Positions 55,747-64,000 of a stretch of 64,000 nt of DNA are shown here, piece by piece. Within the stretch, counting starts at the first letter, position 1. Every line of letters starts with the position of its first letter. The stretch is taken from positions 682,001 through 746,000 of the forward strand of contig JAIXUN010000002.1 in the NCBI GenBank assembly GCA_027483535.1, read 5' to 3'. A model generated the notes under the pieces. That model was not told the origin of the DNA, searched no databases, and saw only the letters and a list, made by a program, of their open reading frames with translations. This stretch comes from a bacterium (lineage in GTDB: Bacteria; Armatimonadota; Fimbriimonadia; Fimbriimonadales; Fimbriimonadaceae). The position numbers and the translations under genes are program-made.

Positions 55747-58611
55747 CTACTTCACCTGATCCAAATAAGGCACGCCATCCTTCACCCACGGCTCGGCTTT
55801 GGTGCCCTTCAGGTGAACGTCTAAGAAGTGACGGAGTCGCTTGGCGTAGTCCAATTGGTTCGGTCGGCGAGCCAGACCGTGGTTCTCACCCGCGTACACC
55901 AGCATCACCATCTCTTTGCCCATCCGTCGAAGGGTGTTGAAGTAGAAGATGCCCTGCGACCAGTCGACCGCGCCGTCTTTATCGCCGAAGGCAACCAGAA
56001 TCGGCGTCTGTCGCTTCGTGGATTGCCAAACCGGAGAGTTGTCGAAGTACGCCTTCGGATCCTCCCAGAACGGCACCCTCATTCGACCCTGACCAGACTC
56101 AAAGAGCACCCCGTTCGCAGTGCCCGAGTTCCAGTAGTACGAGTTGTACATGGAGGTCAGCTCCGTGAGCGGTGCTCCACAGGCACCCACTGCGAACTTC
56201 TTGCTCACGCTAGTGACGAACGCGGTTTGATACGCACCCCACGAGTGGCCGATCAATCCGACCTTCGCCGAGTCGATATCTTTCTCCAGCTTCAAAGCCG
56301 TATCTACCGCGGGCTCCAGACACTCCAACGCCGATTCGCCCGGTCGATTGTCTCGGTAAGCAATGTCCGGTTTGAACACGAAGTAGCCGTTCTGAATGAA
56401 GTGCTGCTCGTTGTAGGCGCTCCACTCGGATGGATACAAGAACGCGTTGCGCTCGTCGCTGAGCCGCTCGTAAATGTAGGTCACCATCGGATACTTGGTC
56501 CCCGGCTTGTAATCGGCCGGGTAGTAGAGCGTGCCTTGAAGCTTCACGCCCCACTTGCTCTTGAACGAAACGCCAACCCGCTTGCCCCACATGTACTCCC
56601 CCAGCTGAGGATTCGTTTTGGTGACCGGTTTTGCGGCGGTGAACTCGCCATTGGTGATGTACACGTTGGGCGATTTGTCAAAGGAAGACATGGTGAACAT
56701 GTACCGATCACCATCTTTAGCTTTGATGAGGTTGCCAAGGATGGCATCGTCACCGAATAGCGGCTTCACGCCACCCTTGCCGTCGCTTAAGGCGTATCCC
56801 TCTTGCTTGGTCTCCTTATCAAAGGCGGCGAAGTAGAGGCGATCCGTCACCTTAGGCAGGTCCTGGTAACCCGCCTCCGGGAACATCAGTCGGTACTCCA
56901 CCGAATCTTTCCGACCCGAAGTCAGGCGAGTCATCTCACCCGTCTCGGGGTTCGCCATCCAAGCATCGAACTGGTCGTAAACCACCAGAGCCTTGTCGCC
57001 ATCGAACCATCGCGGGAAGGCTGCCGAAGACTTGTTGACCACGGTGTGATCGTCTTCCGCGTCCTCAAAGGTCACCTTCTCCTTGGGTGCAAGCTTGGTG
57101 AGTTTGCCCGTGGAAAGGTTGAGCGTCCACCAGTACTTCTCGTGGTAGAGGGCTACGTAGTTGCCCTCCGGACTCGGGACCATTCGACCCGATCCGAAGA
57201 ATCCGAGTTCGTAGCCTTGGAACACCTTCTTGACCGCACCCGTCGCCAAGTCGACAACTTCGATATCGGCCTTTTCGACGCCGTTCGTGGTTGGTTTTCG
57301 ATACGTCTCGTACCGAACGTTCACCGATTTGTCGAAGTTTTTGGTCAGAAGTGTGTTGTTTCCAAACCTCTTGGCAGCAGAAAGCTCGTAGGTCGTCGCC
57401 TTCATCAACTTGCCCGTTGCGGCTTCCCAAACGTAGGTGAGCGAAGTGCTGCGAGCCTGATTGGCGCGCATTTTCTGCAGCGGGATAGGGTCGATGTCGT
57501 TGGTGCTCCAAACTTCGACGCCCGGTTTGTCTTTATCCGGAGTGCGGTTGGTCTCTTTGTCTTCCCAAGGGACAAGGCCGATCGCGAACTTCTTGCCGTC
57601 CGGAGACAGGTCCACCCCGCCGGCTTCGTTGATCCGCATTCCTTCCGGAAAGCCCGCCGTCTTCGCGGGATCAAAATCGGTGGACTTGAGCGATAAGTCG
57701 CTTCCAACCTCCACTCGCGTTAGCTTGTGGTTGTTGCCCGCCTTCTTCTCGTTCTTAATGGGCATGGCATAGAACGCAACATCCACTTCCTCTGCCCAAC
57801 CAAAGGCAACCGGAGCATCCTTGTCGGATTTGATCGTCTTCACCTGAGCCGTTTTCAAATCGATCAGTTGCAAAGTCGTGTAGCCCGATCCGGTTCGAAC
57901 TTCGGCGAGGGCAAGGGTCTCTTCCTTGTTCAAGATGGAGCGAGTAACGCTTGGGAGTACGAGCAGCTCTTCCCCTTGTGGCGTCATCAGAACCAGATCT
58001 GAGGGACCCGCCGCCGGAGGGCCGCTTGGTCCTCGACCGCCAGGTCCGCCGCCAGGACCACCTGGCGCGCCACCGCCATCCACGCTCTGCCGATTCACCA
58101 GCAAGGTGTTTCGACCCTTCAAGAAGCGGAAAGAACGCACGTCGTCAAAAACTTTCTCGGTGCCCTCGGGGAGAATGCGAACGCTCAACTTGGTCGGCAC
58201 CGGGCGACCCTGCTCCAACATTTGGTCCACCATTTTCTTAGGTGGGTTCATCAAGACGGCTACGTATTTAGAATCGTCTGAGAACCGGTACGAACCACCA
58301 TTGGCGTAGTCCCATCGGGCAGGTCCGTCGTTGTTGCGGATGGTGACGCGACCCTCGCCATCGATGAGGGCTATCCCGTACGCCAGCCATCGACCGTCGT
58401 TCGAGATTTGCGGTCCCAACAGACGCTCAAAGGACTTGTAATCCTCAACCGTCATCTTTCTTGGACCTGCGGGCTTGGCGTCGGCAGGCTTCTGGTCTTG
58501 CCGCACAACGGGAAGGTCAGAAAGGAAGGCGACCTGCGCGGTGAGCGTGCCTGCGTAAGCCGAAGCACCAAATACAACGGCCAGCGCGAGAGCAAATGGC
58601 GAGCGTCTCAT
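55747..58611 (-). CDS. S9 family peptidase (prolyl oligopeptidase family), secreted
   Basis: VGLIGHSWGAYQTAFV (Ser), ILVAFGDKDGAVDWSQGIFYFNTLRRMGKEMVMLVYAGENHGLARRPNQLDYAKRLRHFLDVHLKG (Asp, His). Confidence 0.92.
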   Translation of the reverse strand: MRRSPFALALAVVFGASAYAGTLTAQVAFLSDLPVVRQDQKPADAKPAGPRKMTVEDYKSFERLLGPQISNDGRWLAYGIALIDGEGRVTIRNNDGPARWDYANGGSYRFSDDSKYVAVLMNPPKKMVDQMLEQGRPVPTKLSVRILPEGTEKVFDDVRSFRFLKGRNTLLVNRQSVDGGGAPGGPGGGPGGRGPSGPPAAGPSDLVLMTPQGEELLVLPSVTRSILNKEETLALAEVRTGSGYTTLQLIDLKTAQVKTIKSDKDAPVAFGWAEEVDVAFYAMPIKNEKKAGNNHKLTRVEVGSDLSLKSTDFDPAKTAGFPEGMRINEAGGVDLSPDGKKFAIGLVPWEDKETNRTPDKDKPGVEVWSTNDIDPIPLQKMRANQARSTSLTYVWEAATGKLMKATTYELSAAKRFGNNTLLTKNFDKSVNVRYETYRKPTTNGVEKADIEVVDLATGAVKKVFQGYELGFFGSGRMVPSPEGNYVALYHEKYWWTLNLSTGKLTKLAPKEKVTFEDAEDDHTVVNKSSAAFPRWFDGDKALVVYDQFDAWMANPETGEMTRLTSGRKDSVEYRLMFPEAGYQDLPKVTDRLYFAAFDKETKQEGYALSDGKGGVKPLFGDDAILGNLIKAKDGDRYMFTMSSFDKSPNVYITNGEFTAAKPVTKTNPQLGEYMWGKRVGVSFKSKWGVKLQGTLYYPADYKPGTKYPMVTYIYERLSDERNAFLYPSEWSAYNEQHFIQNGYFVFKPDIAYRDNRPGESALECLEPAVDTALKLEKDIDSAKVGLIGHSWGAYQTAFVTSVSKKFAVGACGAPLTELTSMYNSYYWNSGTANGVLFESGQGRMRVPFWEDPKAYFDNSPVWQSTKRQTPILVAFGDKDGAVDWSQGIFYFNTLRRMGKEMVMLVYAGENHGLARRPNQLDYAKRLRHFLDVHLKGTKAEPWVKDGVPYLDQVK

Positions 58612-58782
58612 CTTGCGATTCTACAAGGTAGGGCGCTAAATCGAGACGCGAGCAGAGCATCGGATGCGATTTCCGTTTTCGTTTAGCATCACTTTATCGT
58701 GATAAGCATTCAAAAAGACGAATGTTCATTTATCGACAAATTAGATTTTGATTGGTAATCTGGAACCCGAGAGAAATCGAAG

Positions 58783-59802
58783 ATGAAACTCAATTCCGCT
58801 CTAACTGTCCGAGGCATGCTCCTCGGAATCGTTGTGGCTTCGTTGTTTGGCCTCGCAGGCTGCAACTCGGGCGGCGGCGAGAATGCCGCACAGGGAACCG
58901 AAGCACCCGCTCCTAACCGATCGACAACGAAGCAAACCATCGCCTTCGTGACCAATAACGCTTCCGACTTCTGGACGATCGCGCGCAAAGGTACCGAAAA
59001 GGCTGCAGGCGAACTTCCCAACTTCCAAGTCGAGTTCAAAATGCCGCAAGACGGCAATGCGGCTACGCAGAAGCAGATTCTTGAGGATCTGGTCGCAAAC
59101 GGCACCATGGGTATCGCGGTTAGCCCGGTCGACCCGGCAAACCAGGTGGAAGACCTGAACAAGATCGCCGATAAGACCTCTTTGATCTGCCAAGACAGCG
59201 ATGCGCCGGACAGCAACCGACTCTGCTACCTCGGCACGGATAACGTCGCCGCGGGTCGCATGGCGGGTGAAGAGCTGAAGAAGGCTCTGCCCAAGGGCGG
59301 CAAGATCATGGTTTTTGTTGGTAAAGCCGACGCCCAAAACGCCAAAGAGCGATTTGAAGGTCTGAAGGAAGCCATCAAGGGCTCCAAGATCGAAATTCTT
59401 GATCTTCGAACGGACGACACCGATCCGGCTCGAGCCAAGCAGAACGTTGCCGACGCGCTTGTGAACACCCCCGACCTAGCGGGTTGCGTAGGTCTTTGGA
59501 GCTACAACGGTCCGGCGATTGTGAATGCTGTGAAGGAAGCGAAGAAGGAAGGAAAGGTCCAAATCGTAGCCTTCGATGAAGAGGAAGACACGCTCGCCGC
59601 GGTCAAAGACGGCATCGTCTTCTCCACCATCGTCCAGCAGCCTTTCGAGTTTGGCTACCAGGCTACAAAGCTTCTCGCCAAGATCATTGAGGGCGACAAG
59701 AGCGCTATTCCTGCCGACAAAAAGATCATCGTTCCGACCCAGGCGATCAACAAAGAGAACGTCGAAGAGTTCAGCAAGAAGCTGGCCGAGCTCAAGAAGT
59801 AA
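58783..59802 (+). CDS. CUT2-type (ribose-like) sugar ABC transporter substrate-binding lipoprotein
   Basis: Lipobox LFGLAGCNSGGG; TIAFVTNNASDFWTIARKGTEKAAGEL; GIAVSPVDPANQVEDLNK; CYLGTDNVAAGRMAGEELKKALPKGGKIMVFVG. Confidence 0.92.
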   Translation: MKLNSALTVRGMLLGIVVASLFGLAGCNSGGGENAAQGTEAPAPNRSTTKQTIAFVTNNASDFWTIARKGTEKAAGELPNFQVEFKMPQDGNAATQKQILEDLVANGTMGIAVSPVDPANQVEDLNKIADKTSLICQDSDAPDSNRLCYLGTDNVAAGRMAGEELKKALPKGGKIMVFVGKADAQNAKERFEGLKEAIKGSKIEILDLRTDDTDPARAKQNVADALVNTPDLAGCVGLWSYNGPAIVNAVKEAKKEGKVQIVAFDEEEDTLAAVKDGIVFSTIVQQPFEFGYQATKLLAKIIEGDKSAIPADKKIIVPTQAINKENVEEFSKKLAELKK

Positions 59803-59804
59803 CC

Positions 59805-61307
59805 GTGTCGAATCCCTCGTTGCTATCTATAAACGGGGTCACCAAACGCTTTCCAGGGGTACTTGCCCTGGAAGGCGTTTCGCTTCGTTTGGAAGCAGGT
59901 GAGGTGCTCAGCATCATCGGCGAAAACGGAGCGGGCAAGTCGACGCTGATGAAAATCCTCGGCGGCGTTTACATCGCCGATGCCGGGACCGTTGCAATTG
60001 AAGGCAAAGAAGTTTCGATCAAAACTCCGGCGGACGCCCTTACTCAGGGCGTGCGAGTCATCTACCAAGAACTCAGCGTTCTCGAGAATCTCACCGTCGC
60101 CGCAAACGTGTTTCTTGGCCGCGAGCCAAAGAAGGGTCCCTTCCTAAATGAAGGCAAGATGGTGGAAGATACGCGCGCCATTCTTGCAAGACTCGGCTCT
60201 AGCATTGACCCGACCACGCTCGTGGGTCGACTTTCACTGGCAGAGCGTCAACTCGTCGAGATCGCCCGGGCGCTCTCGATGAACGTCAAAATTCTCGTCC
60301 TGGACGAACCAACCAGTTCGCTCACCGTTGAAGAGACCGAACAACTGCTCAACCTCATTCGCGATCTGCGCAAAGACGGGGTTGGAATCTTATACATTTC
60401 TCACCGACTGGACGAGGTGAAAGAGATTTCAGACCGCGTCGTGGGTCTGCGCGACGGGCGCAATGCGGGCGGACTGAGCAAAGAGGAAATTTCGCACGAA
60501 GGAATGGTTCGACTCATGGTGGGTCGAGATATCAAACGTGAGCGGGTCGCCCACACCATTCCGGCCGATGCGCCAACCATGCTTTCTGTAGCCGGGGCTG
60601 CCACCCTACGATTCCCAGAGTCTGTTGTTGATCTGGAGATTAAGGCGGGTGAAATTGTTGGCGTCGCGGGATTGGTCGGCTCGGGTCGTTCGGAACTGGC
60701 GAGAGCCCTCTTCGGCATTGATCGCTTCGCTAAAGAACCGTCCTTGAAAGTCGATGGCAAAGAGGTTCGATTGCGATCGAGCCAGGATGCCATTCAGGCG
60801 GGCATTTACTTGGTGCCAGAAGATCGACGAGGTGCGGGCATTACGGTGGCGTTCTCCGTTAAGCAGAACGTCTCCATGCCCTCTTTAAAGGACCTGAAGA
60901 AAGGGTTCTCGGTCGACGGTGAGAAAGAAGCCGCCTACGCTCAGGAAGCCGTTGAGAAGCTTGGCGTAAAGACCGCCACCATCGAAACTAAGGTCGGCAC
61001 GCTTTCTGGCGGGAACCAGCAAAAAGTGGTCATTGGACGCTGGTTGATGAAAGGTCCGAAGGTGTTGATCTTCGACGAGCCAACGCGCGGAATCGACGTT
61101 GGAGCGAAGGCAGAGATTTACTCGCAGATGCGCAAACTTACCGACGAGGGGATTGCGATCTTGATGATTTCTAGTGATATGGAAGAGGTTTTGGCGATGA
61201 GTGATCGGGTGGCGGTTATGCGAGAAGGACAGATTATGGGGATTCTAGAGGGCAACTCCGCAACGGAAGAACAGGTCATGACTTTGGCGGTCGGAGGTCA
61301 ACTCTAA
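59805..61307 (+). CDS. Sugar ABC transporter ATP-binding protein (RbsA/MglA-like, duplicated ATPase)
   Basis: IIGENGAGKSTLMKILGGVY; RQLVEIARALSMNVKILVLDEPTSSLT; second half LSGGNQQKVVIGRWLMKGPKVLIFDEPTRGIDVGAKAEIY. Confidence 0.95.
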   Translation: MSNPSLLSINGVTKRFPGVLALEGVSLRLEAGEVLSIIGENGAGKSTLMKILGGVYIADAGTVAIEGKEVSIKTPADALTQGVRVIYQELSVLENLTVAANVFLGREPKKGPFLNEGKMVEDTRAILARLGSSIDPTTLVGRLSLAERQLVEIARALSMNVKILVLDEPTSSLTVEETEQLLNLIRDLRKDGVGILYISHRLDEVKEISDRVVGLRDGRNAGGLSKEEISHEGMVRLMVGRDIKRERVAHTIPADAPTMLSVAGAATLRFPESVVDLEIKAGEIVGVAGLVGSGRSELARALFGIDRFAKEPSLKVDGKEVRLRSSQDAIQAGIYLVPEDRRGAGITVAFSVKQNVSMPSLKDLKKGFSVDGEKEAAYAQEAVEKLGVKTATIETKVGTLSGGNQQKVVIGRWLMKGPKVLIFDEPTRGIDVGAKAEIYSQMRKLTDEGIAILMISSDMEEVLAMSDRVAVMREGQIMGILEGNSATEEQVMTLAVGGQL

Positions 61308-62270
61308 ATGACTGCAAAGCTCAAATCGCTGGTCGGTAAAGAACTCGGAATCGCGATCCTCCTCATTCTTTTGGTGGCGATCAGCGCCACCATCAACCCC
61401 AACTTCATCAGCCCGAACAACCTGCAGAACACGGGCAACCTCATCGGCATTTACGGCATTTTCAGCATCGGTTTGGGTCTGGTCATCATCACGGGCGGAA
61501 TCGATCTCTCCGTGGGCTCTCTCTTCGCGTTACTGGGCGTGATGTTCAGCATCTGGCTCACCAAATCCGGCTTGCCACCAGCTCTGGCGTTCTTTGGCGT
61601 CATGTTCCTCGCCGCCGGAATTGGACTCGCGCATGGCACCCTCATCACGAAGGTAAAGATGCAGCCATTTATTGTCACCCTCTGCGGCCTACTTCTTTAC
61701 CGGGGCCTTGCTCGTTACATCGCGAACGATAACACCCTGGGATTCGGTAAGGCGGAAGGGTTTGAGTGGCTGAAGCAGCTTTCCACCGGAGCATTTCTCG
61801 GCGTACCGAACCCGCTTTGGGTTCTGTTTGTCGTCGCGACGATCATGTTCTTCGTGTTGCACCGCACGTCCTTTGGTCGCTACCTTTTTGCAGTGGGCGC
61901 CAACGAAGAGGCGGCGAGATATGCGGGTATTCCGAGCGCGCGAATCATCACGATCGCTTACGTGCTCTGTAGCCTTCTTGCCGGACTCGCTTCGGTTCTC
62001 TTGGGCTTCTACACCAATTCCATCTCGCCTTCCGCGCACGGCAACTTTTATGAGCTTTACGCCATTGCCGCCGCTGTTCTGGGCGGATGTTCGCTACGCG
62101 GCGGAGAGGGTTCCATCATCGGAATCCTGCTCGGTACCGCCCTGCTTCAAGCGCTTCGAAACATGGTAAACCTGCTCAAGATCCCGTCCTCTTTGGAGTT
62201 TGCGGTGATGGGCGTGGTCATCCTGCTCGGCGTGCTTGCCGATAGCCTGGTACGCAAGAAGAAAGCTTAA
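61308..62270 (+). CDS. Sugar ABC transporter permease (RbsC-like)
   Basis: FSIGLGLVIITGGIDLSVGSLFALLGV; FVLHRTSFGRYLFAVGANEEAARYAGI; YELYAIAAAVLGGCSLRGGEGSIIGILLGTALLQALRNMVNLL. Confidence 0.94.
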   Translation: MTAKLKSLVGKELGIAILLILLVAISATINPNFISPNNLQNTGNLIGIYGIFSIGLGLVIITGGIDLSVGSLFALLGVMFSIWLTKSGLPPALAFFGVMFLAAGIGLAHGTLITKVKMQPFIVTLCGLLLYRGLARYIANDNTLGFGKAEGFEWLKQLSTGAFLGVPNPLWVLFVVATIMFFVLHRTSFGRYLFAVGANEEAARYAGIPSARIITIAYVLCSLLAGLASVLLGFYTNSISPSAHGNFYELYAIAAAVLGGCSLRGGEGSIIGILLGTALLQALRNMVNLLKIPSSLEFAVMGVVILLGVLADSLVRKKKA

Positions 62271-62932
62271 GCGGCGAACACTTTGATAAGGCCCGCATCT
62301 ACGGGTCGAAGCAGATGTTGCAGTCTCTCGTCTGAGTTGACTCGCTCGTCGAGCCAAAGATCGTGATTCTCCGGGTCGAGCATCACAGGCATTCGGTGGT
62401 GATACTTCGCCGCGACGTAGTTTGGGTTGCACGTCAGAATCGCGACAGTGTCTAGCTCAGTTCCGTCGGCGGCGATCCACGTATCCCAAACGCCGGCGAA
62501 CATGAACAGCTTGGTATCGGCCCGCTCGAACCGATACTTCTGCTTTACCTTCTTCAAAACCGTATGACCTTCTCCAAATAGATCGGGCTGGAACGAAGCG
62601 AGGACCTCTCGATTCTCAAGGCGCCATTCAAAGTAGGCGCTCGCCGGGAGTAAGCATCGCCGGCGTGCAAAGGAGTGCCGAAAGGTGTTTCGCTCCGACA
62701 AGGTTTCAGATCGGGCGTTGATGAGCTTGGCACCCAGGTCCACCTTCGACCAAGATGGCGTGTAGCCCCACCGCATGTGCGTGGCAACCACGTTCTTGTG
62801 CATTGAAGCGACCACCAGAACGGGGTCGGTAGGGAAGATCTCTTGTCGTGGGGCTATGCCCGGCTCGAATGGCAACCCGAAAGCGTCAATGAGCGCTTGA
62901 GAATCGGCTGCCAGTTGGAACCGGGCACACAT
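62267..62932 (-). CDS. SOS response-associated peptidase / HMCES-like abasic-site crosslinker (YedK family)
   Basis: MCARFQL (catalytic Cys2), MRWGYTPSW, LINARSETLSERNTFRHSFARRRCLLPASAYFEW, HHRMPVML. Confidence 0.93.
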   Translation of the reverse strand: MCARFQLAADSQALIDAFGLPFEPGIAPRQEIFPTDPVLVVASMHKNVVATHMRWGYTPSWSKVDLGAKLINARSETLSERNTFRHSFARRRCLLPASAYFEWRLENREVLASFQPDLFGEGHTVLKKVKQKYRFERADTKLFMFAGVWDTWIAADGTELDTVAILTCNPNYVAAKYHHRMPVMLDPENHDLWLDERVNSDERLQHLLRPVDAGLIKVFAA

Positions 62933-62940
62933 GGCACCCG

Positions 62941-64000
62941 TTACTCGACCACTCGCGCCGCTCGAACCGCCTTGAGCGTGTGACCCGCGTTGCGAAGGTG
63001 ATGATCGAGACTGAAGATATGGGCGACTTCTTCCTTACTGAGGTTCGCCTTCACGTCAGGGTCGTTCTCCACACAGGTCTTGAAGTCGTGACCTTCCCAC
63101 GCCATTGCCGCGTTGCGCTGAGCCACCTTATACGCTGCGGCTCGGCTAAGTCCCTTGCCAACAAGCGTCACCATCAAGTGCTCGCTGAACACAAGGTCGC
63201 CCATCTTTCGGAGGTTCGCCTTCATGTTCTCTGGGAAGACCACGAGTCCGCGAAGAATGGTGGTGATTCGCTTCAGCATGAAGTCGGCGAGGTGGAACGA
63301 GTCGGGGAAGATCACGCGCTCAAGACTCGAGTTCGTCAGGTCGCGCTCGTGCCAGGTCGAAACCGATTCGAGCATCGCGTGGGCGTTGGCTCTGAGCAGG
63401 CGAGCGAGTCCGCAAACGGTTTCGCTATTCCAAGGATTGCGTTTGTGCGGCATCGCGCTCGATCCCGTTTGTCCGGCCGCGAAAGCCTCTTGAACCTCCA
63501 GAATCTCGGTTCGTTGTAGGTTTCGAAGCTCCGTGGCAATTCGTTCCAGCCCCGCACCCATGAGAGCCAGGCAGTTGAGCAAGTGGGCATGCTTGTCTCG
63601 GTTGACGATCTGCGTGCTGGCGGGCTCCGATTTCAGGCCGAGTTTGCTCAGCACCCGAGTTTCCATCTCCGGTTCCACAATGGCGTGAATTCCCACCGCG
63701 CCTGAAATCTTGCCGTAGGAGATATCTGTCTTGGCGGCTGCGATTCGCGAAATGTTTCGATCCAGTTCGGCAAGCCAGTTGGCGCACTTGAATCCGAAGG
63801 TGATCGGTTCGGCGTGAATGCCGTGGGTCCGTCCGATCTCGGCCAGATCCTCGTGCTTCTCTGCGAGGTCTTCAATCACCTCTCGCAGCGCCCGCGCCGA
63901 ATCCAGGAGCACGTCGCAGGAATCGCGAAGCATCATGCCCAGGGCCGTATCGATGACGTCGTAACTGGTGACTCCGAAGTGAATCCACCGACCCGCAGGC
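62941..64000 (-). CDS. purB: Adenylosuccinate lyase, 5' end truncated by window edge
   Basis: Frame continues upstream of 63936 as PAGRWIHFGVTSYDVIDTALG-MMLRDSCD; AEIGRTHGIHAEPITFGFK; GQTGSSAMPHKRNPWNSETVCGLARLLRA signature loop. Confidence 0.95.
   Translation of the reverse strand, partial: PAGRWIHFGVTSYDVIDTALGMMLRDSCDVLLDSARALREVIEDLAEKHEDLAEIGRTHGIHAEPITFGFKCANWLAELDRNISRIAAAKTDISYGKISGAVGIHAIVEPEMETRVLSKLGLKSEPASTQIVNRDKHAHLLNCLALMGAGLERIATELRNLQRTEILEVQEAFAAGQTGSSAMPHKRNPWNSETVCGLARLLRANAHAMLESVSTWHERDLTNSSLERVIFPDSFHLADFMLKRITTILRGLVVFPENMKANLRKMGDLVFSEHLMVTLVGKGLSRAAAYKVAQRNAAMAWEGHDFKTCVENDPDVKANLSKEEVAHIFSLDHHLRNAGHTLKAVRAARVVE

Noticed and set aside
55828-57696. Two ~300-aa plus-strand ORFs (55828-56760, 56803-57696)
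   Set aside because: Antisense to the S9 peptidase, with no recognisable domains.
1-64000. Search for transposases, integrases, prophage genes, toxin-antitoxin or known anti-phage operons
   Set aside because: None recognised in any supplied translation. The GIY-YIG and HMCES-like proteins are common housekeeping genes and are not sufficient evidence for a defence island.

Overview
The window is 64 kb of compact, gene-dense bacterial chromosome. The lineage is probably Armatimonadota/Fimbriimonadia; this is inferred from the 'GFTLIELLVVIAIIAILAAILFPVFAQA' prepilin signature and the PEP-CTERM proteins, and I could not test it. Gene content is mostly metabolic and cell-surface. It includes a gmhB-gmhA-wecB-like operon, pyruvate kinase, a PII-like protein, BNR beta-propellers, a 1836-aa alpha/beta-hydrolase fusion with an FnIII-like partner, pxp (5-oxoprolinase) genes with an embedded GH5, kynureninase, CUT1-type and CUT2-type ABC importers, an S9 peptidase, an HMCES/YedK-like protein and a partial purB. 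There are two tRNAs, tRNA-Val(GAC) and tRNA-Pro(GGG). I saw no transposase, integrase, prophage, CRISPR array or known defence operon. Two things stand out. (1) Three exact-period (84 nt) tandem copies of a tRNA-Val 5' half, each joined to a conserved non-tRNA double hairpin, lie directly upstream of the intact tRNA-Val, and a GIY-YIG nuclease gene lies 9 nt downstream. (2) A tandem operon of four divergent paralogous membrane proteins (34140-37956) has a shared 'coil - membrane hairpin - beta-domain - INxYLD' layout that I do not recognise as a named family. Family calls come from reading the translations only; no database search was possible.
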